The notes under the pieces are model-generated. The model saw only the letters and a list, made by a program, of their open reading frames with translations, had not been told where the DNA came from and searched no databases. 64,000 nucleotides of DNA from Vibrio sp. NTOU-M3 (GTDB lineage: Bacteria > Pseudomonadota > Gammaproteobacteria > Enterobacterales > Vibrionaceae): positions 682,001 to 746,000 of the forward strand of contig NZ_CP162101.1 of the NCBI RefSeq assembly GCF_040869035.1, in the 5' to 3' direction. Made by a program: the position numbers and the translations under genes. Positions within the stretch are counted from its first letter, which is position 1. Each line of letters starts with the position of its first letter. Below, piece by piece: positions 27,022-36,883 of this stretch.

Positions 27022-28767
27022 ATGAAAGCAACCTGGATTCCAATTGCTTTATCCGGCTTAGCGTTAAGTGGCTGTATGACCGAAGATGTCGAGAAACCAA
27101 AAGCAGTGGCGAAGCCTTTTCAAGTAACGGCGGCAGACAGCATCTATTTTGGTGGTGACATTCTGACAATGGCGGGCGATACACCGCAATACGTTGAGGC
27201 GATTGCGGTCGCTGGCGAGAAAATTGTCTATGCAGGTGGTAAAGAAGGCGCGATGGATTACAAATTCGGCAAGACTAAGCTTGTCGATATGTATGGAAAA
27301 ACCATGCTTCCGGGTTTTGTTGATGCGCATAGTCATGTTTATGGTGTTGGCCTGCAAGCCATGGTTGCCAATGTATTGCCACCTCCGGATGGCCAAGTTG
27401 ACACTGTTGAAAAGCTGATTGATGTGCTTAAAGCATCTCAGCAAAGTGAAAGTGCAAAGCTGTTTACGCAAAAAACAGGTTGGATCTTAGGCTTTGGTTA
27501 CGATGATGCGCAATTAGATCGTTACCCGACCAAAGACGATTTAGACAAGGTGAGTAAAGATAAACCGGTACTGATCATCCATACTTCTGGTCACTTAAGC
27601 GTTGCGAATTCAAAAGCGCTGGAACTTGCAGGTATTACCGCCAAATCAGAAAACCCTCGCGGTGGCATTATTCGCCGTATGGAAGGCTCACAGGAACCAA
27701 ATGGTGTTCTGGAAGAAAATGCCCATTTCGCCATGGTGTTCAATCTGTCGAAAGGCATTGATCTTGAGCTGCAAGATATGATGCTGGAAGCCTCGCAGAA
27801 AATGTATGCTCAATATGGCTATACAACGGCTCAAGAAGGTCGTGCAACGGAAGAAGGCTATCAATCGATGAAGCGAGCATCGAACGATGGTCGATTGTTG
27901 ATCGATTTAGTGGCGTATGCAGATATGGTGTCTAGCAGCGGCTTTATGGACTCTGAGTACAACAGCCCAACATATACCAAACATTTCCGTATTGGAGGCG
28001 TCAAACTTAACTTTGATGGTTCGCCTCAAGGTAAAACCGCTTGGTTAACGCAGCCTTATTTCCACCCGCCTCATGGTCAGGGGAAAGACTATGCAGGCTA
28101 CTCAACCTTTACGGATGAGCAAGCTTACCAGTATGTCGAAACGGCGTTTAAAAATAACTGGCAAGTGCTGACTCATGCCAATGGTGATGCGGCGATTGAG
28201 CAGTTCATTGATGCGGTAACCAAAGCAAATGAGAAACTGGGTAAGCTGGATCGTCGTCCTGTATTGATCCACGGTCAGACCATTCGTCAGGATCAAATTG
28301 ATCGATTGGCAGAGCAAGGCATTTTCCCATCGTTATTCCCAATGCACACCTTCTATTGGGGCGACTGGCATGCAGAGTCAGTACTTGGGCATCCGAGAGC
28401 CGATTTTATATCGCCAACAAAAGCGGTTCGAGACGCAGGTTTGATGTTCAGCACCCACCATGATGCACCTGTTGCGCTGCCAGACTCGTTCCGAGTACTA
28501 GATGCAACGGTGAACCGTATAACCCGAACAGGCAAAGTATTGGGGCCAGATCAGCGTGTTGATGCCTATACCGCATTACAAGCTATGACGATTTGGCCAG
28601 CATATCAGCACTTTGAAGAGGACTTTAAAGGCTCTATTGAAGTGGGTAAGAACGCTGATTTGATTATTTTGGATAAAAACCCGTTGAAAGTTGAATCGAA
28701 AAATCTGAAAAAACTGAAAGTGGAGCAGACGATTAGCCGAGGAAATATGGTTTATCAGCGTTACTAA
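27022..28767 (+). CDS. Lipoprotein amidohydrolase (YtcJ-like, Amidohydro_3 family)
   Basis: A 581-residue metal-dependent hydrolase with an unusual lipoprotein signal: a short hydrophobic N-terminus ends in the lipobox LSGC, so it should be anchored in the envelope. Metal-binding motifs are visible: MLPGFVDAHSHV, the His of VLTHANGDAAIEQF, HGQTI and the late FSTHHDAPV, with ADLIILDKNP at the C-terminus. The substrate is unknown, possibly an amide or formamide. AGGAG lies upstream of the ATG at 27022; a longer frame from 26836 runs through the preceding terminator and is rejected. Confidence 0.88.
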   Translation: MKATWIPIALSGLALSGCMTEDVEKPKAVAKPFQVTAADSIYFGGDILTMAGDTPQYVEAIAVAGEKIVYAGGKEGAMDYKFGKTKLVDMYGKTMLPGFVDAHSHVYGVGLQAMVANVLPPPDGQVDTVEKLIDVLKASQQSESAKLFTQKTGWILGFGYDDAQLDRYPTKDDLDKVSKDKPVLIIHTSGHLSVANSKALELAGITAKSENPRGGIIRRMEGSQEPNGVLEENAHFAMVFNLSKGIDLELQDMMLEASQKMYAQYGYTTAQEGRATEEGYQSMKRASNDGRLLIDLVAYADMVSSSGFMDSEYNSPTYTKHFRIGGVKLNFDGSPQGKTAWLTQPYFHPPHGQGKDYAGYSTFTDEQAYQYVETAFKNNWQVLTHANGDAAIEQFIDAVTKANEKLGKLDRRPVLIHGQTIRQDQIDRLAEQGIFPSLFPMHTFYWGDWHAESVLGHPRADFISPTKAVRDAGLMFSTHHDAPVALPDSFRVLDATVNRITRTGKVLGPDQRVDAYTALQAMTIWPAYQHFEEDFKGSIEVGKNADLIILDKNPLKVESKNLKKLKVEQTISRGNMVYQRY

Positions 28768-28788
28768 TTCTGCGTTTCTTAATACGTT

Positions 28789-28818
28789 TAAACAGCAAGC
28801 ATTTCGCTTGCTGTTTTT
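28789..28818 (+). terminator. Rho-independent terminator of the amidohydrolase gene
   Basis: ACAGCAAGC and GCTTGCTGT form a 9 bp stem with a short loop and are followed by seven T residues. Confidence 0.92.
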
Positions 28819-28974
28819 TTATCTTTTTCTCTAGGTGATTGTTTAATACTAAGGGGTGTCTTTTATTGTGTTTAATTCTCTCACAGTAAGAAAATGACCA
28901 ATTAAATTGTTTGGTATTCTCGCTTGGTAGGAATACAGTTTGATTAGAAATATCGAATAACGATACAAAGCAGA

Positions 28975-29709
28975 ATGAACACGATGAAGCAAAACGCCGG
29001 ACAAGTTAACGAGAAAATTTTGCAGCTGCTTATGCAAGTTGCAGTGAATGATGAGCCAGTGACCGCAAAGGTTTTGAGTGAGCAGCTAGGTGTACCTATC
29101 AGCAGTTTGTACCGTCACCTGAAAATGCTCAAAGAATGGAACTTAATTGAAGAAAGTCCATACGACAAGACCTTGATCATCGGTCCGGCAGCGTTGCTAT
29201 TGATGCGTAGCTATGAAACGAGCCCACACAACCTTGAAGCCGTTAAAGTCGTCCTGACTCGGTTACAGAAACAAACGGGTGAGATGGCAGCGTTCATGGT
29301 GCCAGTTGGCTATCGCGCATTGTGCGTGAGCAGACAGGAAAGCATGCAAGCACTGAGATGTAGCTATGTTGAAGGGCAGAGCCAGCCGCTTTTAAAAGGC
29401 GCATCATCTAAGGTGATGCTGGCTTACATGCCTGCGGCACGGTGCGAAAAAATCTTGCGCTATTTTGGCCAAGAAAGCCAACTGGACGTGTGGTACCAAG
29501 AGTTGGAGCAGATCCGTAACCAAGGTTATGCGGTGAGTACTTCTGAAATCGATCCAGGTGTTTCTGGTATCAGTGCTCCAGTCATGAAGGGAACTAAGCT
29601 CGTTGGCGCAATCACTATCATGGCACCCGTTCATCGTGTGGAAACCGATAAACAAAGGATCATTTTGCACGTATTACAGGCAGCTCGTGCGCTGCCTCCT
29701 GAAAGGTAA
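28975..29709 (+). CDS. IclR-family transcriptional regulator
   Basis: A 244-residue regulator with an N-terminal winged helix (KILQLLMQVAVND through VPISSLYRHLKMLKEWNLI) and the IclR effector domain (GASSKVMLAYMPAA and ISAPVMKGTKLVGAITIMAP). The effector is unknown. It is six bases upstream of the ureohydrolase-like gene, so the two probably form an operon. Two ATG codons (28975 and 28984) could start it; neither has a strong binding site. Confidence 0.88.
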   Translation: MNTMKQNAGQVNEKILQLLMQVAVNDEPVTAKVLSEQLGVPISSLYRHLKMLKEWNLIEESPYDKTLIIGPAALLLMRSYETSPHNLEAVKVVLTRLQKQTGEMAAFMVPVGYRALCVSRQESMQALRCSYVEGQSQPLLKGASSKVMLAYMPAARCEKILRYFGQESQLDVWYQELEQIRNQGYAVSTSEIDPGVSGISAPVMKGTKLVGAITIMAPVHRVETDKQRIILHVLQAARALPPER

Positions 29710-29715
29710 TTCAAC

Positions 29716-30552
29716 ATGCTAGGCTTATTCAAACGAATCGCAACACACGGTCACGCTCCTTATCATCACCATGGCGCAGTACTATTAACCGTATGTGAGT
29801 CATATAAACCGATGACATTGGTGGAGTTTGAATTTGCCGAGCAAGCATTAGAATCAGTGGCGGATTGGTTGTATCCGGGAAAAAGCAGTCAACCCTATTG
29901 TTTGGGTACGCACTTTGTGTTGTCTGATCACCAAGCTCAACCATTACAAAATGAGCTTTCAGCGCGATTAGGTAACGGCCAGCTTCCGGTTGTTTTGACC
30001 AATGCCCATGAGACGGTCTTGCATGTGCTACCGTTGATCTCATATGCTCGGGTTGAAACTGGCATCGTCAGCATTGGTAACGATTTTCAGTTAAAACAAT
30101 CGCTTGAGCCTCAGTTAGGCTCTGCCTACCATTTTGCCTTGGCGCGTTTTTCTGAGAGTCGTCTGTTTAGTTTAGGGATTGATCCTTCAAGGCAAAAAGA
30201 AATCATGTTGGAGTATGCAGAAGACCAAGGTTGTAACTGGATGACCAATGAAGAATGTAACTTCCGCCATCGGTTTCAACTGAAAAACCTACTTGGTGGG
30301 TATATTGGTCATTGTGATCAACTGATCATCGACATCGATTTAGAATCACTGCTTCCTAAAAATGGGGTAGACAGCAATCAACACCTTAATGTGCAGATGG
30401 TGCTGCGCATGATCCGCCAATGTATGATGTCGGGCAAGGTGAAGTACGTTCAATTGGTGGGTTGTAAGGACAAACACATCTACAGTCGAGCAACCAAACT
30501 GATTTTAGATAACCTAGCTACGATGATGCCAAGCCGTCCAGTTGCAGCGTGA
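29716..30552 (+). CDS. Ureohydrolase (arginase/agmatinase)-like protein, probably catalytically degenerate
   Basis: A 278-residue protein whose plan follows the arginase fold: a position equivalent to GGDH (TNAHETVLHVLPL), a segment equivalent to DAHxD (SIGNDFQLK) and one equivalent to DIDxxDP (IIDIDLESLLP). The manganese-binding His and Asp residues are mostly lost, so catalysis is doubtful. This assignment rests on by-eye alignment and needs a structural search. It follows the IclR gene by six bases. A true agmatinase (speB) lies 10 kb away. Function could be regulatory, but nothing shows it directly. Confidence 0.55.
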   Translation: MLGLFKRIATHGHAPYHHHGAVLLTVCESYKPMTLVEFEFAEQALESVADWLYPGKSSQPYCLGTHFVLSDHQAQPLQNELSARLGNGQLPVVLTNAHETVLHVLPLISYARVETGIVSIGNDFQLKQSLEPQLGSAYHFALARFSESRLFSLGIDPSRQKEIMLEYAEDQGCNWMTNEECNFRHRFQLKNLLGGYIGHCDQLIIDIDLESLLPKNGVDSNQHLNVQMVLRMIRQCMMSGKVKYVQLVGCKDKHIYSRATKLILDNLATMMPSRPVAA

Positions 30553-30563
30553 TGTGATTGGTA

Positions 30564-30992
30564 TTATTTCTCAGCTAATTTCATGAACTTGCTGTAGGTA
30601 CTTAAGCGTCCATTGATGTATTCCATGCCGCAATGGACGTTATTGTCTGCGTTTCCGACAATTTGATATTCGACAATGAACTCCCCGCTGATGACCTTAA
30701 TAAACAGAAAACCCTCATTGATTTTCCATAGGCCTTGAAGCTTTTTTTCGCCAAATAAATCGACTTCAGTTAAGGTTCCATTGGGTTTGAGCTGAATCTG
30801 AGAAGAAAAGCCATCGATATTGACCTTAACCCAAGGCTGCGGGTGCACTTCATAACTGAGTATTTTTCGGCGTTTGCTGACCCATTCTTTGAGTTCCTTT
30901 TCTTGAGTCGGCGTGAGCGTCGGCAGATCTTCCATCTCGAGTAACGTGTGATGTTTTTCAAACCAGAATAGCTGTAGATGGAGAAGTTTCAT
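30564..30992 (-). CDS. Unknown 142-aa protein
   Basis: A soluble protein with a helical, charged N-terminal third (TPTQEKELKEWVSKRRKIL) and a beta-rich remainder ending NGRLSTYSKFMKLAEK. No family is recognised. I chose the ATG at 30990-30992; a GTG 13 codons upstream would add a short hydrophobic stretch that could be a membrane anchor. It stands alone between convergent and same-strand neighbours. Neither start has a strong ribosome binding site. Confidence 0.65.
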   Translation of the reverse strand: MKLLHLQLFWFEKHHTLLEMEDLPTLTPTQEKELKEWVSKRRKILSYEVHPQPWVKVNIDGFSSQIQLKPNGTLTEVDLFGEKKLQGLWKINEGFLFIKVISGEFIVEYQIVGNADNNVHCGMEYINGRLSTYSKFMKLAEK

Positions 30993-31161
30993 TGGTATCA
31001 ATGCGAGATAAGTTAAGAACAACAACGTCACTGTGCGCTATGGCCGGATTGAAGTCAACTAATGGGAGAAAAGACCACAGAATTCACTCGAGGGAATGAA
31101 ATCTGTGGATTCCCCAAGCAGGGAGAATGATTTTCGCTATCGCAATAGTTTGATGTGACCG

Positions 31162-32043
31162 CTAGGTGGTAAAAAGCTTAGGAAGTTGCGCATTGGCGCA
31201 TGCCTGATTCAGACGAACTTGTGCCATATGTATTTGTTCTAGCCAATGTTCATCTTGTGCCCACATTTCAATCACCAATGGTACAACGCAGTCTGTCTGT
31301 TTTAAGGTCTGGAAAATGGCATTAAAGTTAACGTCACCATCACCGATGACCAAATCACGGAATTGTCCTTGATAGTTTGGGGTTACGCGATACGTGTCTT
31401 TGAGATGGATCTGTGCAATATGAGGCTTGCTGAGTGCCAGTTCAGTACAGACGTCATAATTCCAACCAGAAATATTGCCGACATCGGGGTAGGCGGTAAA
31501 AAATGGTGAATTGATTTGCCGATTTAGCACTTCGAATTTACTCAAAGAGTTCAGGTAGTCGGTATCCATGATCTCAATGGCTAGCATGACACCCGCCCGC
31601 TCAGCCAGCTGCGCCGCATGCTTCATACCTTGAATAAAACGCTGGTGGGTCTCGTGGCTGGCTGCTTCGTAATAAACATCATATCCAGCTAACTGAATGG
31701 TTCGAATCCCCAGTTTATAGGCAAGTGCAATGGCTTTTTCCATGTGGATGACAGCTTGTTCACGAATCGCAGGATCGGCAGAACCAAAAGGAAATTTGCG
31801 ATGTGCACTCAAGCACATGGAATGCAAAGGAAGCTCATATTGCTCGCATTGACGTCGAAGTTGGTAAATGGTCTGGTCATCCCAATCTAGGCGGCGACGG
31901 CGTTCATCGGATTCATCGATGGATATTTCAAGAAAGTCAAAGCCGAGCTCTTTGGTTGTGCGTAGTTTTTCGCTCCAACTCATGTCGTTCGGTAGTGCTT
32001 TTTCATACAAACCCACTCGGTGGCGTTGTAAGTTGTTAAACAT
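31162..32043 (-). CDS. ulaE: L-ribulose-5-phosphate 3-epimerase UlaE (L-xylulose-5-phosphate epimerase)
   Basis: A 293-residue TIM-barrel enzyme that converts L-xylulose-5-phosphate to L-ribulose-5-phosphate in L-ascorbate degradation. Metal-ligand segments typical of the xylose-isomerase-like fold are visible: GVMLAIEIMDTDYL, YPDVGNISGWNYD, IAQIHLKDTYR and PLVIEMWAQ. It is last in the ula operon, eight bases after ulaD, with AGGAGG before the ATG. Confidence 0.93.
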   Translation of the reverse strand: MFNNLQRHRVGLYEKALPNDMSWSEKLRTTKELGFDFLEISIDESDERRRRLDWDDQTIYQLRRQCEQYELPLHSMCLSAHRKFPFGSADPAIREQAVIHMEKAIALAYKLGIRTIQLAGYDVYYEAASHETHQRFIQGMKHAAQLAERAGVMLAIEIMDTDYLNSLSKFEVLNRQINSPFFTAYPDVGNISGWNYDVCTELALSKPHIAQIHLKDTYRVTPNYQGQFRDLVIGDGDVNFNAIFQTLKQTDCVVPLVIEMWAQDEHWLEQIHMAQVRLNQACANAQLPKLFTT

Positions 32044-32051
32044 ATTGCCTC

Positions 32052-32699
32052 CTAGTTCCAGAAACGATGGATCTGTGCTTTTAGTGCCTCTGCCGTCTCT
32101 TTTCCTTTTTCTCCTGCTAATGCGCGTCCGGCAATAAAGGTTTTGGCTTGAATTCCTTCAAACAGATAAATATCTTCTGGGACAATACCACCAGTAATTG
32201 AAAGCTGAAGTCCCAAGGCAGACAACTGGCGCATGTTATCTAAATCATGTTCCGTCCAGCCTACTCCCGCCAGTTCGGCGTCACGCGAGCGATGGTAAAT
32301 GGCTTGTGTGATGCCTAAATCAACCCAAGATTTGGCATCTTCCATAGTCCAGTTGCCGTATATCTCGATTTGGATCTCCCCATTGAATTGATCGGCGACT
32401 TTTTTACAGGCGGAGATGGTTGCAATGTGCGCAGCGGCAGATACCGTAATCCAATCGGCTCCAGCTTCGAAGGCCATTTTAGCGAGAATGGCACCACCAT
32501 CGGTGGTTTTCATATCGCACACCAAAATATGATCAGGATGATTATTGCGTAGGGTGGAGACGGCGCTCATGCCTTCAGCAAACGCCAAAATCGTTCCGAC
32601 TTCAATGACATCAACATAACTGTGTACGTTGCTGGCGACAGCGACTGCATCGCTGAGATTGGTTTGATCCAAAGCGATTTGGATAAGTGGTTTAGTCAT
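32052..32699 (-). CDS. ulaD: 3-keto-L-gulonate-6-phosphate decarboxylase UlaD
   Basis: A 215-residue member of the orotidine-monophosphate-decarboxylase suprafamily that decarboxylates 3-keto-L-gulonate-6-phosphate to L-xylulose-5-phosphate. The active-site pattern D-x-K-x-x-D is present in VCDMKTTDGG, and the phosphate-binding IAGRALAG is near the end. It is five bases from the HAD gene upstream. Confidence 0.95.
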   Translation of the reverse strand: MTKPLIQIALDQTNLSDAVAVASNVHSYVDVIEVGTILAFAEGMSAVSTLRNNHPDHILVCDMKTTDGGAILAKMAFEAGADWITVSAAAHIATISACKKVADQFNGEIQIEIYGNWTMEDAKSWVDLGITQAIYHRSRDAELAGVGWTEHDLDNMRQLSALGLQLSITGGIVPEDIYLFEGIQAKTFIAGRALAGEKGKETAEALKAQIHRFWN

Positions 32700-32704
32700 G
32701 AATG

Positions 32705-33526
32705 TTATCCTTGAATGTTATGACGTATCACATCGGCTAAGCCGTTGCTGTTGTTATTGGTTGGACAAATGAGTTGTGCATGGGATTTGACGGTGTCATC
32801 GGCATTTTCCATGGCAACGCCGAGACTGGCGTATTGCAGCATTGAGATATCATTGTGGTTGTCGCCGACCGCCATAACATGATTAGGGTGGTATCCCAGT
32901 TCGGTTACGTATTCAGCCAGCCTTAAGCCTTTACTGTTCCCCTTGGCGGCGAAATCGATTCGGTTAGACCATGAACGCTCGCCATTGAATTTGTCACGTA
33001 TCCAAGCGTTTTCTAGCAAACGTTCAACGGAGCTTGGCAGCCCTTCAACAACAAACTTCCACACATATTGAGTGCGATGAACTTCAGCGCTAAAAGAGTC
33101 CACTTTGTAGATGTTAGGCGGTATTCGGCTAGGTGAAGCTTTTGCCCATTTTTCTAGCGCTTCCATGTAGGTGATAGGGTTAAAGTTTGAATACGTCATG
33201 GCGTCGGTAATGTACATCACCAGCTTGACCTGAAACTCTTTCGCCAACGCAATGAAATTGAGTGCGTCGTTTTTGTCGATGGCATTTTGCTTTAACACTT
33301 GGTTATTCTGATAATCGTAAACATACGTCCCGTTACAGCAAATAATGGGAGTGGTTAAGCCCAGCTCGTCGTAATAAGGGCGTGCTGCGGTATGGTGACG
33401 GCCAGTCACAATCACCACATGACATTTTTGCTGTGCGTCTTGAATCGCTTGTTTGACGTCTGGATCAATGCTGTGCTCATCGGTGAGCACGGTTCCATCT
33501 AAATCTAACGCGAGTACTTTATACAT
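32705..33526 (-). CDS. Cof/YidA-type HAD phosphatase within the ula operon
   Basis: A 273-residue HAD-superfamily sugar-phosphatase-like protein with motif I LALDLDGTVLTDEH, motif II VIVTGRH, and motifs III/IV with Lys in AAKGNSKG and GDNHNDISML. It is not part of the Escherichia coli ula operon. Its tight spacing (five bases on each side) means it is co-transcribed here. It may relieve phosphosugar accumulation or dephosphorylate a pathway intermediate; this is inference. Confidence 0.88.
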   Translation of the reverse strand: MYKVLALDLDGTVLTDEHSIDPDVKQAIQDAQQKCHVVIVTGRHHTAARPYYDELGLTTPIICCNGTYVYDYQNNQVLKQNAIDKNDALNFIALAKEFQVKLVMYITDAMTYSNFNPITYMEALEKWAKASPSRIPPNIYKVDSFSAEVHRTQYVWKFVVEGLPSSVERLLENAWIRDKFNGERSWSNRIDFAAKGNSKGLRLAEYVTELGYHPNHVMAVGDNHNDISMLQYASLGVAMENADDTVKSHAQLICPTNNNSNGLADVIRHNIQG

Positions 33527-33531
33527 GTGGA

Positions 33532-34224
33532 TTACCTTTGGCCGTAGTACGCATTTTCACCGTGTTTGCGCAGGTAATGCTTATCAGAAAGTTCGGGCTG
33601 AATTTTGATGCCGCTATTTAGTGAGCGGGTGGCTAGCGCCATGGCAGAAATTTCTTCTAATACGACAGCATTGTTGACCGCATCATGTGCGTTTTTGCCC
33701 CACGAAAAAGGGGCATGGCCGGCGACAATAGCGCTGGGAACGGCCATTGGGTCTATCTTGCGTTGGTGGAATTCTTCCACGATGACTAATCCGGTGTTTT
33801 TCTCATATTCCCCCGCAATTTCTTCGTGAGAGAGCTTGCGAGTACAGGGGATATCACCATAAAAATAATCGGCGTGAGTGGTGCCAAGCGCCGGAATATC
33901 AATGCCAGCCTGAGCCCAGATCGTTGCGCTACGTGAGTGAGTGTGTACTACGCCGCCAACATCTGGGAATGCTTTATAGATTTCGATGTGAGTGGCAGTA
34001 TCGCTTGATGGATTCAGCGTTCCTTCGACGATATTGCCGTTCAAATCGACCACTACAATGTCTTCGACGCTCATACCATCGTATTCAACCCCAGAGGGTT
34101 TGATGGCGATCACTCCTTGCTGGTGGTCAATTTCAGATACGTTGCCCCAAGTAAAGGTAACCAAACCGTACTGAGGCAGTTTTAGGTTCGCTTCAAGGAC
34201 ACGTTGCTTAAGTTCGCTATACAT
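33532..34224 (-). CDS. ulaF: L-ribulose-5-phosphate 4-epimerase UlaF
   Basis: A 230-residue class II aldolase-fold epimerase that turns L-ribulose-5-phosphate into D-xylulose-5-phosphate, the exit to the pentose phosphate pathway. Metal-binding His are in [16 protein letters not shown], with [11 protein letters not shown] and GHAPFSWG as further conserved segments. AAGGAG precedes the ATG. Gene order here is ulaA(B)-ulaC-ulaF-HAD-ulaD-ulaE, unlike the Escherichia coli order. Confidence 0.94.
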   Translation of the reverse strand: MYSELKQRVLEANLKLPQYGLVTFTWGNVSEIDHQQGVIAIKPSGVEYDGMSVEDIVVVDLNGNIVEGTLNPSSDTATHIEIYKAFPDVGGVVHTHSRSATIWAQAGIDIPALGTTHADYFYGDIPCTRKLSHEEIAGEYEKNTGLVIVEEFHQRKIDPMAVPSAIVAGHAPFSWGKNAHDAVNNAVVLEEISAMALATRSLNSGIKIQPELSDKHYLRKHGENAYYGQR

Positions 34225-34233
34225 GATTTCTCC

Positions 34234-34710
34234 TTAGGCATGGGTTGCCAGAGCATCATCAATCACATTGAATACATCCAGAACGCTACGACAGCGTCGC
34301 AATTTATCAAGGTCGACACCGGTTTCACTCTCTTCATCATCGAGGACTTGGGTGACCTCCATCAGCCCTTCCATGTGTTCATCGGAAGAACTCCCAGCTA
34401 GCGTGATCAGTACGTCAACGGGCTCGTCTTCTCCTTCGAAATAGATAGGCGTTTCTAGTGTGACTAAGGCAAAAGCGGTTTTAATCACACCATCTTCTGG
34501 TCGAGCATGCGGCAAGGCGAGGTTTGGGGCGATGCAAATATAAGGGCCAAGCTCTTCAACACTACTGATAATGGCTTGATGGTAAGAAGGGTGTATGGCA
34601 CCTGAAGCGATCAGTAAGTCGGTGCCAATCTTGATTGCCTCACGCCAGTCTTTTGCTTGAGCCTGTAATTTGATGGAATGGTTATCGATTAATGACTGTT
34701 TAAGTCCCAT
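34234..34710 (-). CDS. ulaC: Ascorbate-specific PTS enzyme IIA (UlaC)
   Basis: A 158-residue IIA domain of the mannitol/fructose type, phosphorylated by HPr and passing phosphate to the IIB domain. The phosphorylatable His is in NLALPHARPEDG. The ATG at 34708-34710 has GGAGA upstream; an open frame continues 32 codons further but without IIA character. It lies 46 bases after the permease gene. Confidence 0.92.
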   Translation of the reverse strand: MGLKQSLIDNHSIKLQAQAKDWREAIKIGTDLLIASGAIHPSYHQAIISSVEELGPYICIAPNLALPHARPEDGVIKTAFALVTLETPIYFEGEDEPVDVLITLAGSSSDEHMEGLMEVTQVLDDEESETGVDLDKLRRCRSVLDVFNVIDDALATHA

Positions 34711-34756
34711 TGTTCTATCTCCAGTGTTGGTGCCGGCCAAACCGGCACCTGAAGGT

Positions 34757-36517
34757 TTATTTTGCTTCTGCGAAGTTTTTATTAATGATGTCGAGTAACT
34801 CATCACCGAATGAGTTAGGATTCAGCATGTTTTGCACCCCAAGCACAAACTTGCCTTCACCGGGCTCCATCTCTGCGGAAAGGTGTTTGGATGAAACAAT
34901 GATGTCAGTGGTGGCGAGTTTCGATTTGTAATCGGAGACCGCACAAGAGTCCATGACATGAGGAATCCCTTTCTTCTCTAGGTATTTCCCTATCTTCATT
35001 TTCATCATCATTGAAGAGCCTTGACCGTTGCCACACACCGCAAGAATGCTGACAGGGCGAACGCCATCACTGGCTTGGATTGCTTGCTCAACCGCTTGAA
35101 CAACTTCAGGTTCTTCGCTGATATCAACTGTTCCTTGGGCATCTTCTTCTGCTCGTAGTTTTTTCGAAGCGAAGAACATGTAGACCAAAGCGAGAGCAAT
35201 CAATACAAAGAAGAACATTTTAGAGGCAGATAGCCCCTGCATAATTGGAGGGAAGACTAAGGCCCAGTCAGCCATTCCCATCCAACCGTTAAACTCGGTG
35301 CCGTATTGGTTGAAAATATGGATTGCCCATGCTGAGCCAACGACTTCGATGATGCCCATCACGAAACAAATCTTCATGACGGCTTTCCAGCCACCAAAAT
35401 GGTTGGCAAAGACACCGATGGTGGCATTGGAGAAGAACATAGGAATAAAGCCAGGGATGATCATGATTGGCGCATCAAATGCCAGCATGGCAAGCACGGC
35501 GGTGAATTGCCCGAGTGCGCCCCACATAAAGCCAAATACCATTGCGTTTGGTGAAAAGGCGTAGATAGCAGCACAGTCAATTGCCAACACTGCATTGGGA
35601 ATGACTCGCTCAGAAATTCCTTTGAACGCTTCAGATAGCTCAGCGACGAACATACGTACGCCCGCAACGATCACTTGAATGGCAACGGCAAACTTAAGGC
35701 CGGTTTCCAGAATGAAAATAGTCCAGTGTGTTTTTCCGGCCATTTCTTGCAAGTTATCAAGCCCGAAAGACAGCAGAATAATGCCAAAGAAAAAAGTCAT
35801 GACAATCGCCGTTGCGGCAATACTGTCGTGGAAAATATGAAGCCATTTTGGTAATTGGAGGTGGTCAACACTGTCTTTCTTATCACCGAGTTTGGGCGCT
35901 ACTTTTACCGCTATCCATGAGGCGATCTGTTGTTGGTGACCAATCGAAAACCCTGCGCCACCAGTTACTTCTTCTGTCGGCTTAAACATGATGTTGGAAG
36001 AAATACCCCAGTAGAGCGCCATCAATATTGCAGAGTAGATGATGGTTTCCCACATACTTGCGCCTAAGACCAAGTAGAACACCGCAATGAGCCCAGCTTG
36101 TTGGAACATGATGTGCCCGGTCAACATGATGGTGCGTATACCAGTGAAGCGACGGAATAACACCAAAAGAATGTTAATGCCGAGCGCTAAAAGGACGGCA
36201 TAGCCAACCCATGAGTAGTTGTCACCCATGGTTTCCATGGTTGCCATCATCGACGTATAAGGGTCAATGACTGAACCGGTTAGGCCGTGATATTCCGACA
36301 GCTTAGCAATCACAGGTTTGAAACCTGCGACCAAAGTACCAGCCCCCACTTGAACCAACATAAAACCAACGATGGTTTTGATGGTGCCTTTCAGGATGGT
36401 GGTTTTGTCTCTTCTGAGTAGCCAATAGCCAATAAAGGTTACTAAGCCCAGCAGCAATGGGGCTTTGGTCATGACTTGGCTGTAAAAAATATAGAAAATG
36501 TCGTAAAGGAACTCCAT
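34757..36517 (-). CDS. ulaA: Ascorbate PTS permease IIC fused to IIB (UlaA-UlaB)
   Basis: A 586-residue fusion that imports and phosphorylates L-ascorbate. The N-terminal 450 residues form the multi-helix UlaA-type IIC; the last 90 residues form the IIB domain with the phospho-Cys in [15 protein letters not shown] charged linker (about 455-490) joins them. In Escherichia coli IIB is the separate UlaB protein. AGGGGT precedes the ATG. It is the first gene of the ula operon, divergent from ulaR. Confidence 0.94.
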   Translation of the reverse strand: MEFLYDIFYIFYSQVMTKAPLLLGLVTFIGYWLLRRDKTTILKGTIKTIVGFMLVQVGAGTLVAGFKPVIAKLSEYHGLTGSVIDPYTSMMATMETMGDNYSWVGYAVLLALGINILLVLFRRFTGIRTIMLTGHIMFQQAGLIAVFYLVLGASMWETIIYSAILMALYWGISSNIMFKPTEEVTGGAGFSIGHQQQIASWIAVKVAPKLGDKKDSVDHLQLPKWLHIFHDSIAATAIVMTFFFGIILLSFGLDNLQEMAGKTHWTIFILETGLKFAVAIQVIVAGVRMFVAELSEAFKGISERVIPNAVLAIDCAAIYAFSPNAMVFGFMWGALGQFTAVLAMLAFDAPIMIIPGFIPMFFSNATIGVFANHFGGWKAVMKICFVMGIIEVVGSAWAIHIFNQYGTEFNGWMGMADWALVFPPIMQGLSASKMFFFVLIALALVYMFFASKKLRAEEDAQGTVDISEEPEVVQAVEQAIQASDGVRPVSILAVCGNGQGSSMMMKMKIGKYLEKKGIPHVMDSCAVSDYKSKLATTDIIVSSKHLSAEMEPGEGKFVLGVQNMLNPNSFGDELLDIINKNFAEAK

Positions 36518-36883
36518 ATCTTTACCCCTAGGATTAAGTTTTATTTTGTTGTGGTGTAGGTCAGAGCGATTTCAATTGGAAGGTTGAAATTTGCTCAGTA
36601 TTTGCTCACAGAACAAACCTTAACAATCAAAAGTAATCATTCAATGCTCATTTGTGATTATTTTGATATTTGTCAATTTTGTCGCTTAAAAAACCATATA
36701 AATGGTAGGTTGATCACGTTGAAAAATATAAAATTCTTATTTTTCAGTTAGTTATATATTTGTGTGATTGAGAGCAAATATTTGTTGAGAGAGAAATTGA
36801 CAATCGTTTGGATGATTAATAGAATCAAATTAAGTCAAAAATAATCACTAAGTAATCACTTGATGACAGAATAGGTGATAAAC
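36518..36883. promoter_or_regulatory. ulaA-ulaR divergent regulatory region
   Basis: The 366-base AT-rich gap has two direct copies of ATTTGCTCA (36589-36597 and 36600-36608, 11 bases apart). On the other side, TGAGAGCAAATATTTG (36769-36784) holds related inverted half-sites around a perfect CAAATATTTG palindrome. These are candidate UlaR operators for looping repression. A TGTGA half-site near 36651 could be part of a weak CRP site, but its partner half is poor. Confidence 0.55.

Noticed and set aside
36648..36670. CRP site between ulaA and ulaR
   Set aside because: Only one TGTGA half is good; the opposing half matches the consensus at about three of five positions, so it was mentioned but not called.
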